The notes below the pieces were generated by a model. That model made no database searches, was not told the origin of the DNA, and was given only the letters and a program-made list of their open reading frames with translations. The translations under genes and the position numbers were made by a program. Of a stretch of 64,000 bases of DNA, positions 1-13,361 are shown piece after piece. This DNA is from Cyanoderma ruficeps (taxonomy: Eukaryota; Chordata; Aves; Passeriformes; Timaliidae). The stretch is from NCBI GenBank assembly GCA_008694505.1, contig VZDJ01007753.1, positions 14,667,003-14,731,002 on the forward strand. The letters run 5' to 3'. Position 1 is the stretch's first letter. Each line of letters opens with the position of its first letter.

Positions 1-3000
1 TTTTGGAGTGAGTGATCTGATCCAACATTACATATATTTTGCTTCAGAAGAATCTTCCCTCTGCAGAGGAAAGGTGCTGCACAGCCAGATGGCACCTGGC
101 ACAGGAGCCTCAGGACTCAGATCAATGCTGCTGGCTGAGCCATGCCAGCCACTGTTGTCCTGGGTTATGCTTGATCAATGTTATTGTCAGATTCCTCCAG
201 GAATCTGGAGGAATTAGAAATAGTCCAAACAGGATGAATGTGAGGAAACATAATTTCAAATTACTTCTACCACTTGAAATTGTCTGTAATGCCATCTCAA
301 ACTGGACACAGAAAATGTTGAAGAGTCAAGTGGGCCTCAGTAAAACAAGTGAAAGGGAATCAGCTGGTAGCAGCCGTGATGGTTTCTCCCCCTCTGTGCC
401 AGGTGTCTGCACAATAGCCCCGATTAGCACCCACTGCCCCTGCCCGACCTGCTGGCTGCAGGGACACGTTGTGACTGGCTAGCGGGGAACCCTCATATCA
501 ACTTGGCTCTTCTAACACAGTAAAGTCCTTACTGAACTTGTGAGGGAGGTTGTGTATGTTTAATTGTCTCCCTGTTTGCAGTGCTGAAGAATGGAGGGAT
601 GGATGGATTATTTGCAAATCTACAAGCAGAGGCAGCTGTTGTACTTGGCTGGTTTTAACCACTGCTATAATTTTTTATTATGTCCTTTTGGCTTTTAGAC
701 CAATTTTCCTCATTCTCTTCTTCACACATGCCTCAGACCTTGTCCCTGCTTGCCTTGAACGCAACTGAAATGAGCCTACGACCATGGCTGGTCCTGTATA
801 TTTAGGGCGTTCTCCCTCTCTCAGATCATCATAAATGAGAAGTGGCTTGGCTGCAATTGCTGGCTCAGATATGGAGACGCTTTATGGAAGATGGTCACCA
901 GTGCAAACATCCCTGTGTTATCTTTCCTCTGCAGATCAAACCAGGCTGGGATGTGCTGTTCCCCAGAACAGAAGTGGGTGTAGGAGCAGATGTGCTGTCA
1001 CTGCCAGGCTGGGTCCCTTACCATGGGGGCAGCCTGGCACAGAGCCAGTGTGTCTCCACTGAGGACATTGCCTGGCCTTTTCAATTTGTGTTTCCATTTG
1101 AAATATGCAAATACTTTGCAAAATATGATGAAGATAGCTAAACAGAAAATTTCCCTTTGAAAACATTTCTCTTTATGGTCTTCCTCACCTTAGGTCCAGT
1201 TCTCCTGTCATTCATTCCATCCTCATTTTTTAAAGTGAAGGGAAAGAGAAATAACGTGAGAGAAAGCAGAAAATCCTCCACCATTCTGACTGCAATGTTA
1301 ATAAACACTTTTCATTAAAAATCACCTTAGAAATAGACAGTTGTTTTGACAATAAAGAAAATCCTTATTGTAACGTGTTGTACTGTTAGCACTGAACCAC
1401 TGCTCTTCAGGGAAGAAATAGGTAAATATGGAAACCTTGGTTGTTGCTCTTCAGCTCTGCTGCAGGCACTTTTTGGCTGCAGCCACCCATCTCAGGCAAA
1501 CTCTCTAATCGCAAGTGTCTGGGCAGTGTCCTCCACTGGGGCACGAGGAGAGGCAAGGTACAGAAGCCTTTACCTCTAGAATCTGTGGGGATGAGAAGGG
1601 ATGAAGAAATAGATTCTCCTTTTGTGAGAAGAGAAAATGAGTCGGGCTGACCCCTGCTGCATGCACCAAAATGGTCCTAGAAGTGGAATTTACTCATTAA
1701 TAACAATCCAGTACTTTGGCCTTAATGTTGTCAGCCTGGCCAAAAGCTGGGATGCTCCGATGTAACACATCAGTAGGCTTCTCATCCCATGGTCAAGTAC
1801 CACTGAAAAACAATAATGAAAATGCAAGGAATAGCACCTCTACAAAGAGATGCTGTGACTGAGGTAGATGAAAAGTTAAGAGAGCAAGGGGGGNGGATGG
1901 GTGGTGTGAAAGATATCTCTGAAGTCTGATTGCCACCAGATCTTCCATACTACACCTGTGCACAGAGATTCAGTTGGGCACTGCCAGGCATCAAGTTCAT
2001 CCAGATTAACTTTAGAAAAACAGTATTCAGTACCATAAAGATTAAAGTAGTCTGGTGATGGAAATAGGAAACTGCCAAAGAACTGAATAATCAAGTCGCT
2101 TTTGTATTAGCTCTTGCAAGAATATAGCAATGAAAGACTTTTCCTGAGTTCCTCAATATACTTCCTTTCACCTAATTTCTTTGTTATGTGAATACCATTT
2201 CTGTTCCCATGAGCAAAGAGGATGCTTCATTTTGGTTTCCAAACATTATTGTGAAGGTGGGCTTACAGTTTCATCAGTGATTACATTTAGGTCTAGCTGT
2301 CTGGTCTGGTTGTGAAAATGGAAATTTTTTCTATTTTTCTCATAATAGTCCTCAAATTACCTGCTGGCCAGGGTGGGACAGGATGGACAATGTTGGCGTT
2401 GACAGGGTGCCTTTGGAGTATAGGGCTTATTTTTAGAAAGGACATCACTACTTACAGACCTAAATCCAAGTGACTTTCTCAAATGATTAAGACCAGATCC
2501 TTAAAGACAGTCTCATTTTGAGTGAAATCAAGGGGATTACACACTTACATGTCTTTTGATATGGCTGGACATACGTTCGTCTTGAAGACAGAGCACAAAC
2601 TCTAAATCTCCTAGGCATTTTTGCAAGCAGAAGTTGAGGAGCCTGATGCCAATCTCTGCTGTATCGGCATGAAGCCAGAGTAAGTGCAGCAAGAAGCTGG
2701 AGCGGAGCTGAAGTTAAAGTGAGGAAGTCCAGCAGCTTGTTTGTGTTCTCCGGAAGGCGAGAGCATAACTCACTAAACAAATGTCAGGAGGGGTCACATC
2801 CCGCTCTCCTAGAAGCCAGAGGGAATTAACCTGAGAAGAAACCCATGCCAGAGGTGAAACACAGGAGAGGCTGGGTTTTAAGGATATAAATGGACAACTG
2901 AGTGCATAAAAACAACACAGGGCAACATCCAGGAGATGTTGCATTGGGTTTTGCCTCTTGCAAACTCTGTTGCTGAGCATGCATGTCTCTTCTTTGCAGG

Positions 3001-6000
3001 ACCTGCATACACCTCAAAGGTTGCATTTGCCAGCATGTCTTTGCAAATGAGCTTCCCACACAGGGATCCGTAGAAAATACACTTCTGCTCAGAGTCCCTT
3101 CCATGGCTTTGGCTCTCCTGTGCACTTGCACATGCCTGGCCATCACCTTTTCACAAATACCTCTGCACCTGCAGAGGCTTTCTTGCAGCTGTTGTCCCTT
3201 TGCACTGCCTCAGGGGGAGGAGGGTGGCTGGCGTCCATGAGGAATATATCCATTTCTACACCATGCCACATCACAGGCAGGAGTATTCCAGCCTAAAGAA
3301 TCAGGATGTTGCTCTCATCCCTGCAACCATCCCACCTCCCAGGAACCTGCAGAGGACAAGATCAAACTATTACACATATTTGTTTTTTCCACTGCAGCTG
3401 AAGGAGAAATAGCTTGTGGGAGTGTCCTAGGTTCCTTCAAGAACATTTTCTGGTTGGTGCTTTGTGCAGGTGGAACTGCATCTGGAGATAGGGCATGGAA
3501 AATGCAGACAAGGTGACTGCTGTGGGCAGCACAGGTGAGCACAGAGAACCATGGCTGATATTGGTCCCTTGCTCTCATGCTGGCTACCCAGCAGGACTGC
3601 CTTTGTGTTGTTACTTTGATAGGTGGAGAGAGGGGTGGCTCTCCAGAGGCTATAGTGTAAAAGGTGGGTATTGAATAATCTGTTTTCTGATTATGTTTAG
3701 TTCAGTCCAGCTCTAGGCTTCTAGATGGCCTGTTGATCTCCTGCATCATACCTAGGGGTATTGCTCTGGCAGTGTTTTGGATTTGCTTGTTAATTCTACA
3801 GAAAACTAATTAAAAAAAAAAAATCTGTTGGTTCTTTCTGTAGCCTCTAGGATCGCAACTTCCAGTGCAAAGGAGGTGCCAGGAGCGCATGGGTAGGAGT
3901 GGGCAGGAAGAGCAGGACCACCCTTTCACCAGCAACCCATGGTTGGATCAGATTAAGCCTAAATGGGAAACTGCACCCTGAGGGTCAACAGATATTATTC
4001 CTGGTCATTGTGTAGCCCGTTGTCCCCATTGTTCATGTCTATTTTGCATGGGTGTAACCCTCCTGGTATGAGTACAGTTACTTGTGCAACATTTGTACAC
4101 GTCTTGGAGAGAAGCTGAGGTTCCCTGATTTAAAAGCATATCCTCCCAAGATCTGAGCTTTAGTGCTGAATTGTACAGAGGATCAGCCATGAACAGGGTC
4201 AACATGATCTATCTGAATTAAGCCATATAGAAGAAGAAAGTTTTCTAAAAATCATCTCACCTCCCAATAAACAAAAGGATAAATTTGATAGAAGGAAAGC
4301 TTTTGAGCACTGATAAGGAAACAAGAGGTCTGGGTGTAAAATAATCAGAAATATTCTTCAGCAAATTACAGCAACTGAGCTTTATCTACAGATGGTGTAG
4401 ATGTCTGCCTGGTCAATATTCCTCACCATAAAACCCTGAAGAGGAATTTTAGTAATAAAGAAGTCAGACAACATAGTAGGGGTTAGGACCCCCCAAACTG
4501 ATCAGTCCCAGGGTGTTTGCTGGTGGAAGGGAGGTGCTGATAACCTGGGCAGATATTCAGGCTTCCGTTTGTTTTGCTGCCCCACTTAATCCTCGCTGTG
4601 GCTGAAGCCAGCAATGCTTCAGTTAGATTAATGAGCTGAACTAAAACAAACGCGCCAGCTTCAAGTACAGCTCTCCTGTTTAACACTGTGAGCTCCACTG
4701 CCAATGACAGCAAAGTTCAGGTACAGCTCACCATGAGGAAACCCCCTTTTTCTCCCTGTTGGTTTTACTGCAGCGATTAAGGAGAGGCTGTTACCCATTG
4801 CGCTGGCGATGGAGGCCTGTGTCTCTCCTTAGGTTGGGCAGAGAAGGAGCTGAGCTCATTCAGCTTTTTGCCTGCTGCTGCCACCACAATCTTTGTTCCC
4901 ACCCGAGCAGGGCTGGGAAGTGAACAGCAACAACTTCAGGGAGAAACCTCTGGGGAAACCCAGGACAGAAAACCTTGTCTTGGCCTTAAAAGCCTACTAT
5001 TAAGTGAAAAGATTTCTTTAGGGTTTTCATTTTGAAGTAACTGTGGCTGTTCATTCATGATAATAAAAGATTTTCACAACGTTTTATTTACTGTATGTTA
5101 AGGAGGCCTAAAGGAAGGACTCCTTCCTTTATAACTCAGAGATTCTGGTCAGATATTTTAGGAAACCACAGCATTGAAGATGCACGAAGAAGAAAGCTGA
5201 ATTACAACTGTAAGAAGAAGGGATGTGAGTAAAGACTGTGAGTAAACAAAAAGCCATTTTTAAGAGAGACTAAAAAAAATTCAACTCAAGGAAGAAAGGG
5301 GGAAAGAAAAGGAAGGAAAGGAACTTCCCTCCTGCCATGTGCATATGCCAACCCCCCACTCTGAAAAACATCACTTCTCTTCAAAGCAAAATGACAGACT
5401 CACAGCTGAGCTAAAATTAAGGCATCCACTTCTAAGATAAGCCTCTGAAAAATGCAAAAATGAAAAAGAAAGACTGACTGCAGTCCAGGAGTCAGATAAA
5501 CAGGTGGAGAACACAGAATAGGCAACTCTAACAGTTGGAGAGCCACTATCAATGAATTTTGACTATAAAAAGGATTATCCCAGCTTGGCAAGATTGCTAT
5601 GATGATAAAGAATTTTTTTCTCTGGTTTGAAAGTGCACAAGAAAGGGACACAGTTCCTTGCCTCTATAAATAGGTCATTTTCTGTGGCAAAGTGCTGCCA
5701 GGTGCTGTTATTGAAATCTTCTTGCTTAGAATGCGGGACCCAAATCCAAGAGAACAGAAATCAGCTTCTGTCACACCGAGTGTTTCATCTTCACTCAGAG
5801 TATGAATTTCCAATTGTCCTCTGTGTGTTTTCCATGCATGTGCTGTGAGCACGCTCCATCTGCCAGATCCATGCTGGAGAGGATACTTACCTGTGACAGT
5901 GTCACCTTTGTGTGGTGCCCACAAGATGTGTGTCTCATCAAGAAAGGCCTGGAGCCAAAGCACTGGCTCCTCTCTTGCCTTTCAGTTACCTTATGAGGCT

Positions 6001-9000
6001 GCAAGGGGGCAGGGGAAGGAAACGGAGGGAAGGGAAGCAGCCCAGACTCCTTGTAACCCAGGGACAGGAAGATGTCAGTAGCAGGAGCTTAAGCAGAGCT
6101 ACTGCAGAGCTCAGTTAGGCCACGAAGGCAGGTAGGACTGCAGCAGCTGCAGCTCATGTGCCAAGTGTTGTGCTGCCCACACAGCTTGTTAGCAGAAGCC
6201 TGTAGCCACTGTGTTGGGACATTTCCACCAGTTTGTGTTTGTTCCCCCAGAGCTCATCCCTCCTGGATCCACTGGGTCTGCGTTACATGCAGCTTGCAGA
6301 TTTGACAAGCCCAGCCCTTAGGGAGTCACAGAAATGAGAAGCTGTGAAAGCATCAGAGTCTTTCACCAGAAGGGAAATCCCAGGAGTTTTGAAAAGAGAA
6401 AGAAGAAATCTTCTGACATCTCGTGAGTCCTCTCCTCCCTCATAAATTCTTTGCTTGTAAGCTTCTCCAAAACTGTGAAAATCTATGAGACTGCCTTCTG
6501 TTAGAGTAGCAAAGGAAACTTAGGGGAATTTCCCCTGTCATGCTGAAACTCAGGGACCATTTAGTGTGTTATGATTTGGCAAATATGACTGTAAGTAAAG
6601 AGCTCCTCCTCAGAGATGAGCACACTGCAATTCCACCACAGCCAGAAGGCTCTGGACAAAACTGAAATGTGAGCATTGTTGGACAGTATGTCCTATTTGC
6701 ACTGGTGTAAATCAAAATGTATATTTATTTCCAATAGCATAAGGAGATGACATGGAGGAAGATCAAAGCCTGGATGTAACACCAGAAGCTGCATTTACGT
6801 CAGCCAGAAGAGTGTCTTTGCTGGGATATTGTGTTCAGGGTTTTCTGTATCTCTGAGATTTTATTTCCTTTTCCTAACCATAAAAATTATAAAATGTGAT
6901 TAACATAAAGATAAGAAGCAAGTAAAGCAGTGTCCTGATTGAGCTGAGAGTGCCCTGACTCAGCTGGCACTGAATACCTGCCAGCTCTAAAGCTCCTTCC
7001 CCTTCCTCCTCCATGACAGAGGATCTTTAGGACAGCAATGGAAGGCAGTGCTGTAAGTGTTGCCCTGGGCTCTGTAGTTCGCCAGTCCGTGAGATGTAAC
7101 CATAAAAACACTGTCCTTTGAAACCCAGCTGTTTTATGAACCTTATTTTCTCTTGAACAGCACTGTGAATACTTGAAGCAACCCAGTTGAAGGCAGATGA
7201 TCTAAACCTGGCCTGGGACCTGACAGTAAGGGTTGAAGCCCATTCTTTACCATCACCAGGAAGGCAGCATTTTGGCATTGCTGCAACAGCATTTCTGCTC
7301 TGCACAACCAAGGTATGGGGGTTTTGCTCTATGCAGCTTTTGCTAACTGAAGCTAGAGGGCTTTGAGGTGCAGCAACCCTACTCAGAACTGGCAGGAGCC
7401 TGGGTACAGGCCAGTGTATGTGGCTGCATCCAGCTCAGTTTCAGTCAGAGCACAGGTAAAAAGTGAGTCCAAGACAGTCCATGACACCTGCTATTGTAGG
7501 AGCACTGGACAGACTCACAGCCCAGGAGGCAACACCACCCCCAGGCACAGCACAGGGCAGCAGCCAACAACATACAGGGAGATCACTACAGGCCAGCACA
7601 TCATAGCCCCAAAACCAAGAACTGGTGCCTGTGTTGATCTTCCACGGTAAAAAAAATAGCTTTCAGGAAAACAGAAGACCAGAGAAGCAGCCACTTAAAT
7701 CAGTGTATCTACTCATGCAAGTCTGACTCTTTAGTTCTAAAGAAGCACAGCTGTGTTATTTTACTACCATGGCTGGAAGATTATTTATATGTGCACAGTA
7801 CAATTTTTAACTCACATTTCAGGCATCTGTGTTTACTCTGCTGGAAGCAGGTCAAGCTAGGAAGTGTTCTAGTTCATGCTGACACGTACAGAAGGCTGTT
7901 CCCTGCTTCTGCTGAGAGCCTCTGAAAAGAAAATACAATGAAGTTTGGAAATAACTCTTGAAGTGACCACTCCATCTTGTTTCTTTGTGTTAGAGAAGGG
8001 GGAAGGAACACAGGGAAAGGCAAGTCATATTGGCACACAGAATTTGGACTGTTTGGAAAGAAACAGTGATGATTGGAGGAACTGCAATGTGTCCTTCACA
8101 GAAATATTTGAGTCTTTTGCATGTTCAAGCAACTTTCTTTCTTGCCCTTTCTCTTGGGATCAGAAGCAGTGGGAAGGAGAGAGTCCTCTTCAACGAAACT
8201 TGGTGTATCCATTTCCATATCCATTCCAGGACATAAACACATGGATTTTAAAAATCGTCTCCTGTGTGGGAGGAAGTTCCCTCCACCTTCATCTCAAGTG
8301 AGGAAAAGACAAGTGGTATCATGGCATAATCCTGCACAGCCTTGGGATGGAGGCAAGGTAAATGTGAGCCCAGAACACACCAGGATGGGAAATAAGATCA
8401 GAGTGCAGGACTCAGCCAAACAAAGCCTGGTGGGATGTTGAAATTAACACCTGCAGTAATCTGTATCTAAATCACCCTGAACTCCAAGGTGCCACAGGCA
8501 GATATTGCTGCATGGATGTCGGTGTAGTTGGCATCTACCACTGCAAGTCCTATAGCTGCAAGGCAAGGAGACCTCTGGCACACTTGGTGTGCTTCTCAAG
8601 TGTACTTGAAAACCACTGTGCAAGTCTGGGCAGTTTCCCAACAAGCAGCCTGCAGATGAGCAGTCTCCGTACTGCTCAGCTGGGACTGGACCCCTTTGCT
8701 GGGACCCTCTGGGTGATGCTGGCACTCAGCAAATATCTGGCACAGTCTTCCCAACGGGCTCAGCATCCTGCTTGCAGAGCCAGATGTGCTCAGGACATGA
8801 AGCCACAGAAACCTCTCTGTGAAATCCTGTTTCTAGGCTACATCTCACTGAACTCCTTCCACTAAACTAATTAAATGCTAATTTACAGGAATGGTATTTG
8901 TTTACACATTGTTATTATTGTTGGGAATTGGACAGGGCAACAAAAGGTCTCTGCAGCATCTCAGTCACATAAATGGTTTCAGGGACTCAAAGATAATGGC

Positions 9001-9469
9001 ACCACAAAAGACAGTTCCCATGTCTGGGGTGCCGTAATCAGCTGAGAACTGACAGCCATATATCCACCTCAGCAGAACCATTATGTGCTGCTCTGCAGAT
9101 TAGAGCTCTTGCCAGCCTTTCACACGTCCACATATGTTACACTTGGCTGTGGATTTCACTAAGAAAAATAAGAAATACTGCTCTTCACCCCAGGTAAACT
9201 GTCTTTCTGAGATTGCTGAGGTCCCCAACAGAGATTAGGACTGGGGCTGTCCCCTGCTATCAATAATTCATACACCTCTGTCCCCAGCACTCCACAATGA
9301 AGATATGCATCTGATATGCATCTGTCTGTACTGAGGAGAGTTGTGACCTCCTGAGCAGTCAGATTAGGACTGAAGTAACTAGGAATGTCTCCCTAATGGC
9401 ACTCTTGCAAAATTTTCCCCAAGGGCTAACCCTGGAAAGCCAGTGCACCATAGCTGTTAATACTCATAT
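1..9469. other. Intergenic sequence
   Basis: No gene or recognised mobile element was found. Small items: an N at 1894, a perfect octamer ATGCAAAT (POU factor site) at 1105-1112, an A-run at 3812-3823, a purine-rich tract at 5288-5333, a forkhead/SOX cluster (TGTTTACA at 8899-8906, ATTGTT at 8908-8913 and 8917-8922), and an 11-bp direct duplication at 9302-9323. All open frames are short and overlap on both strands. Confidence 0.7.
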
Positions 9470-9576
9470 CACAGAATCATTAGAGTTGGAAAAGACCTCT
9501 AAGATCATCAAGTCCAGCTTTCAACTGACCACCACCTTGACAACTAGACTGGGACACTAAGCCCCAGTTGGGCACC
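9470..9576 (-). mobile_element. CR1 LINE 3'-end fragment
   Basis: The + strand reads ACAGAATCATTAGAGTTGG, then AAAAGACCTCTAAGATCATC and AAGTCCAGC, the reverse complement of the 3' untranslated end of avian CR1 retrotransposons. The element therefore points left and is 5'-truncated, as is usual for CR1. It loses similarity near 9576, and a further CR1-like string may resume near 9637. No reverse-transcriptase sequence is present. Confidence 0.88.
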
Positions 9577-9870
9577 AAGTAAAATGTATGTTTTGGTTTA
9601 GGGCAAATTTGGGAGGAAACTTCTGAATGGGGGTTCATGTCCATGTCCAGTCATTTTTTGTAACACAAATAGGCCGTTCCTTTTCTGGATCCAAATCTGT
9701 GGTCATGAATATGGTTACACAAGTTGTCATAGCTGTGACACTCCTGGACAAGCTTCTCAGCTGAGCTGCCATTTCCACTCCACCACGCTGCAGCTGCAGG
9801 AGATGCTCCACCTCTCTGCCCAGATTTAAACTTTTTAGTTTGTGCGCTCATGGGTGGCTTGCAACAGCAC
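9577..9870 (-). mobile_element. Possible endogenous-retrovirus-derived segment beside CR1
   Basis: The segment containing TTTGGTTTAGGGCAAATTTG (9594-9613) recalls ends of bird retroviral LTRs that I remember only loosely. On the minus strand a 66-codon open frame runs from 9851 to 9651. I cannot place it in a known family. It starts where the CR1 similarity breaks off, which fits a nested insertion, but ordinary divergence is also possible. Confidence 0.25.
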
Positions 9871-12800
9871 TAAGGAAAGAAAATCTGGCTAGACATTTAT
9901 TTGATCAGAGCACCTAAGGAGAGAAAAGGGATGCTACTTGTCAGCCAGAAACAAATGTGGTCAAGACTATTGCACAGCAACACTCTTATTTACAGCCAAA
10001 CTGATACCTTCACACACAGTGAGAGGAAACATATAGTAGAGGAGTAGATAATATTACCTTAACATTCTAACAGTATTTCTGAGTGACATACATGAGTTTA
10101 ATACTGATCTATTTTATCTGAAGCTAAATAATACTATATTATTTTACTGACCTTGTTAAATCCATGTTAACTACATGTAAAGTAGATGTGTACTGCTGTA
10201 AATACCCCTCAGCTGTAAGGCTTAGTGCTAAGGAGGCTGAAAATGATGCTGTGGAGCAGCTTCCCTGGTGCAGACAGGTATGTGAGGAAGCTGCTGTAAA
10301 GGACACCAGCCATTCCCCATGGTAATTCAGGCACTGCCTGTCCCACTTCCACATTAGAGTCTACCTTCTGGTCCATTGTCACCACTGGCTTGTTCACTTG
10401 CTTAGTAGGGGAAACCAGCATCAGACCAGCTGAAAATTTCCCTCTACACTTGGAAATGGCAGCTCTGTTGCTAATAGCATGAAACAACTGCCTTAAAACC
10501 CATGGGGGTTTTAATAAAAAATATGAAGGGTAGATGGATCATCTACTGAGGTCTCATAAAGTTTGAAAGTCTACAGTTTATGGAGTGTGGCCATGCTTCA
10601 CGGGATCCTGGATCTTGAGGCTGCCAGGCTCCACATTAAAGGAACAGTAGGGAAAAACATTTCATAGACTGCTCTGATATACACCAGCACTGCCAGGGAC
10701 AGCCTTTATCTACAGTGTGCTCTCCTCGTGCTCAGCCTTTGAAAGAGGAGTGGCTGTGCCAGGCGCCTGCTGCCTGCCCTCAGCCCGCAGTGCAGCGCAG
10801 CTCCCTGGAAACACAGTACCCCACGGAGACCCTGCTCTGGTGGGCCCAGAGCTGGCAACACTCGGCTCAGAACCATCCCTCCTGGGGCTTTTAGGAGAGT
10901 GCTTTCCCAGGCTGTGAACCAGCACACTCAGCAGCCGTCATCTGTATCTGGTAGTCTTTAAATGTCTCCAAAAATGCAAATTGCATGCAGAAAACAACCT
11001 GGGAAACTGTTGGTGAGGAGGAGGGGGCATCCTTTTTGGGTTCAAACAATTGTTTTCTTACCAGGTGCCTAGTTTATGACTTTCCAATAGGACCCTGCAA
11101 GCCCCGAGGAAATTCTCTTTATTAACCCTGTAGTTGCACCAGTTTCTACCTCCCATAAGCGCCTCTGGAGAGCAGTGGCACAGTCAGGAGCCAGGATATG
11201 TGCAGGACACCCATAACTGAGGAGGAGGCTGGCACTTGCCTAAAACCTAGAGAGGTGTAAAGAGGGACATTCTTTGGATGTAGAAGGTTCCCTGGCAATG
11301 GACTGTGGGGATCTTCTAGCTGAGATTCCATAGATCTGCGTTCACCATTCATTGCATCTCAGATATGTGCTGGAAGAGCTTATCCTTCCTGTTCCTGCAA
11401 AGCTCTTCAAATCTGGCTGATTCCAGCCTTTTTCTTCTACACCCCAGCTCTCATATATATGTGATCTCCCACCAGTGGTCAGTAATGAGGATCTCTGAGA
11501 TGCCTCTGTAATGAGTTGGTCTACAGACATAAAATGCTGATATAAATGAACTACAAATAAATGTCCAGAGTAGGGAATCAGAAAGGCTTCCGGGTTCTCA
11601 TTACATTCCCTCACCTGCCTCTGCCTTGCTTAAAATGCTCCAACTGTTCTTTCAAGCTGAATTTAGCAGCACAGTATTAGGTCAAAAGATAACTGCTGAC
11701 TGTGCACAAGGCTCCACATAACGTTACTCTCCTGCACTTGCAAACTTCAGCCAGAATCAAGCCATAAAAAACTCTTCCAAAGTGTGCTACCTGGCAACTG
11801 ACCTTTGCAAGACCTTTTCCTTTTGACCCACTGACCTAACTATGAGCTCCCTTTCAAAACAAAGTGTAAAAACACCCTACCTCTTCTTTGTTTTCAACAC
11901 AAAGTGTAAGAACACATTACTTAGCCCTTGCCATTGCACGTTTGCAAGTATCTTGCAGCAGCTCCCAACCTTTAGGGTTATTTCCTTTTCTAGCAGTCAC
12001 TGCAGTGGAACAATTGCAACCTCCTGTAGGAAGCGTAGGCAAACCATCCATTAGAGAGGAACAACTTCTATAGGAAGTTCTTCCTTTTGCTTTGGGTACT
12101 GTGGACCCTAGATGGTGGCACAACAGTAATTCACATCCAGCCAAGATAAACCCCTTCCCAGATGCAGCACAGAGGAGCAGCCCTGGGCTCTGCTGAGCCT
12201 AGTGGTCCAAAACCACAGACCTCCCGAGCACCCAGACATCATGACTAAAATATGGTCTTCACCACTATACCCTTCTCAGGTCTGAATCCAGTCCTCTATA
12301 AACTGTTTCTGCCTGGATATTGTTTTGATGCCCCAGCAAATCTGCATTGTACATTGTCCTTATGAGGCACCTAAATTTCCCCCACACTCCTGTTTTCCAC
12401 TCTTTTCACATATTCACTGAGGTGCCTATCCAAATGATCTGCCTTCTTCTCCTGTGTTTCCCCTGAAAACATGTCTAATCTGGATAAATTGCTGGCCATT
12501 GTCCTTCTTGTGTACCTGCTTGAGAAATGCCCAATTTCTGCTCTCACTTGAAGCAGTCCCTCCTTTAGGAAGCATCATGTCTTGGGAAAGTCTTGTTGCT
12601 CAGGCAGCTCTTGGTAATAGTGCCTGGCAGCTTCCTCAGCTACTCTCCTTTTTCCAACTGGAAGAGTATCTCTGTTCTCCACTTTGCATCCTTCCCAACC
12701 ATGCCATATGTATAGTCTCCTCTTCCAGCCGCACATCTGAGATTCCTGAGCAATCACGAGTGTCTGTAGTTGTTCCGTGCTATTTCTTCTTGCACTATCT

Positions 12801-13317
12801 TATTTGTTCTCCATCCAACAGTGTCACCCACACTCATGAAATTTATGCTGCGGTCTGACATTGAGTCATTCCCATTCCTGAACAGCAGAGGAACAAGACT
12901 TTCCCTTACGCTGAAGGGTGGAAAAATTATATTACTCAAAACGGAGCCCTCTTCAGTCCTTCAGGCTGCTTGAAACCTTTTTCCCTTTTGATTCAGGGAT
13001 GGAAAAAATCCCTCTGAGAGGCAACAGATGAAACCTTTCTCTGCACTGGCAGATGGTTATCTAGGGATGTTACCACTACTCATAAAGTATTTAATTTTAT
13101 GAAAAAGCTTTTTTTTTAATACTCAGAAACTTTGGGTTCTTTACTGAGAATTAGTTTGTCACTGTTTGTGATACCTGGGGTGAACATTAGCATGTAGATA
13201 AAATTCAGATTTTCTGAAGAATCCACTCAGCTTCAGTAAAATGGGAAAACCAGCAAAGAATATATGGCTCATTTCAGAAAAGAAAATAAATTACAAACCT
13301 AACTGAGGATTAAATTT
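9871..13317. other. Intergenic sequence
   Basis: Unique AT-leaning sequence without a recognised gene, repeat family or strong motif cluster. Short open frames near 10.7-10.9 kb are in a slightly GC-richer patch and show no similarity. Confidence 0.65.
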
Positions 13318-13361
13318 AAAAAAAAAAAAAAANTAAAAAAAAAAAAAAAAAGAAAGAAAGG
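13318..13361 (+). repeat. Poly-A tract with ambiguous base, then GAAA units
   Basis: About 33 A residues with N at 13333 and one T, followed by AGAAAGAAAG. No retrotransposon body is recognised on its left, so it is called a simple repeat rather than a LINE tail. Confidence 0.92.

Noticed and set aside
13318..13361. Poly-A as the tail of a LINE or processed pseudogene
   Set aside because: No retrotransposon or gene-like sequence lies immediately to its left, and no target duplication was seen.
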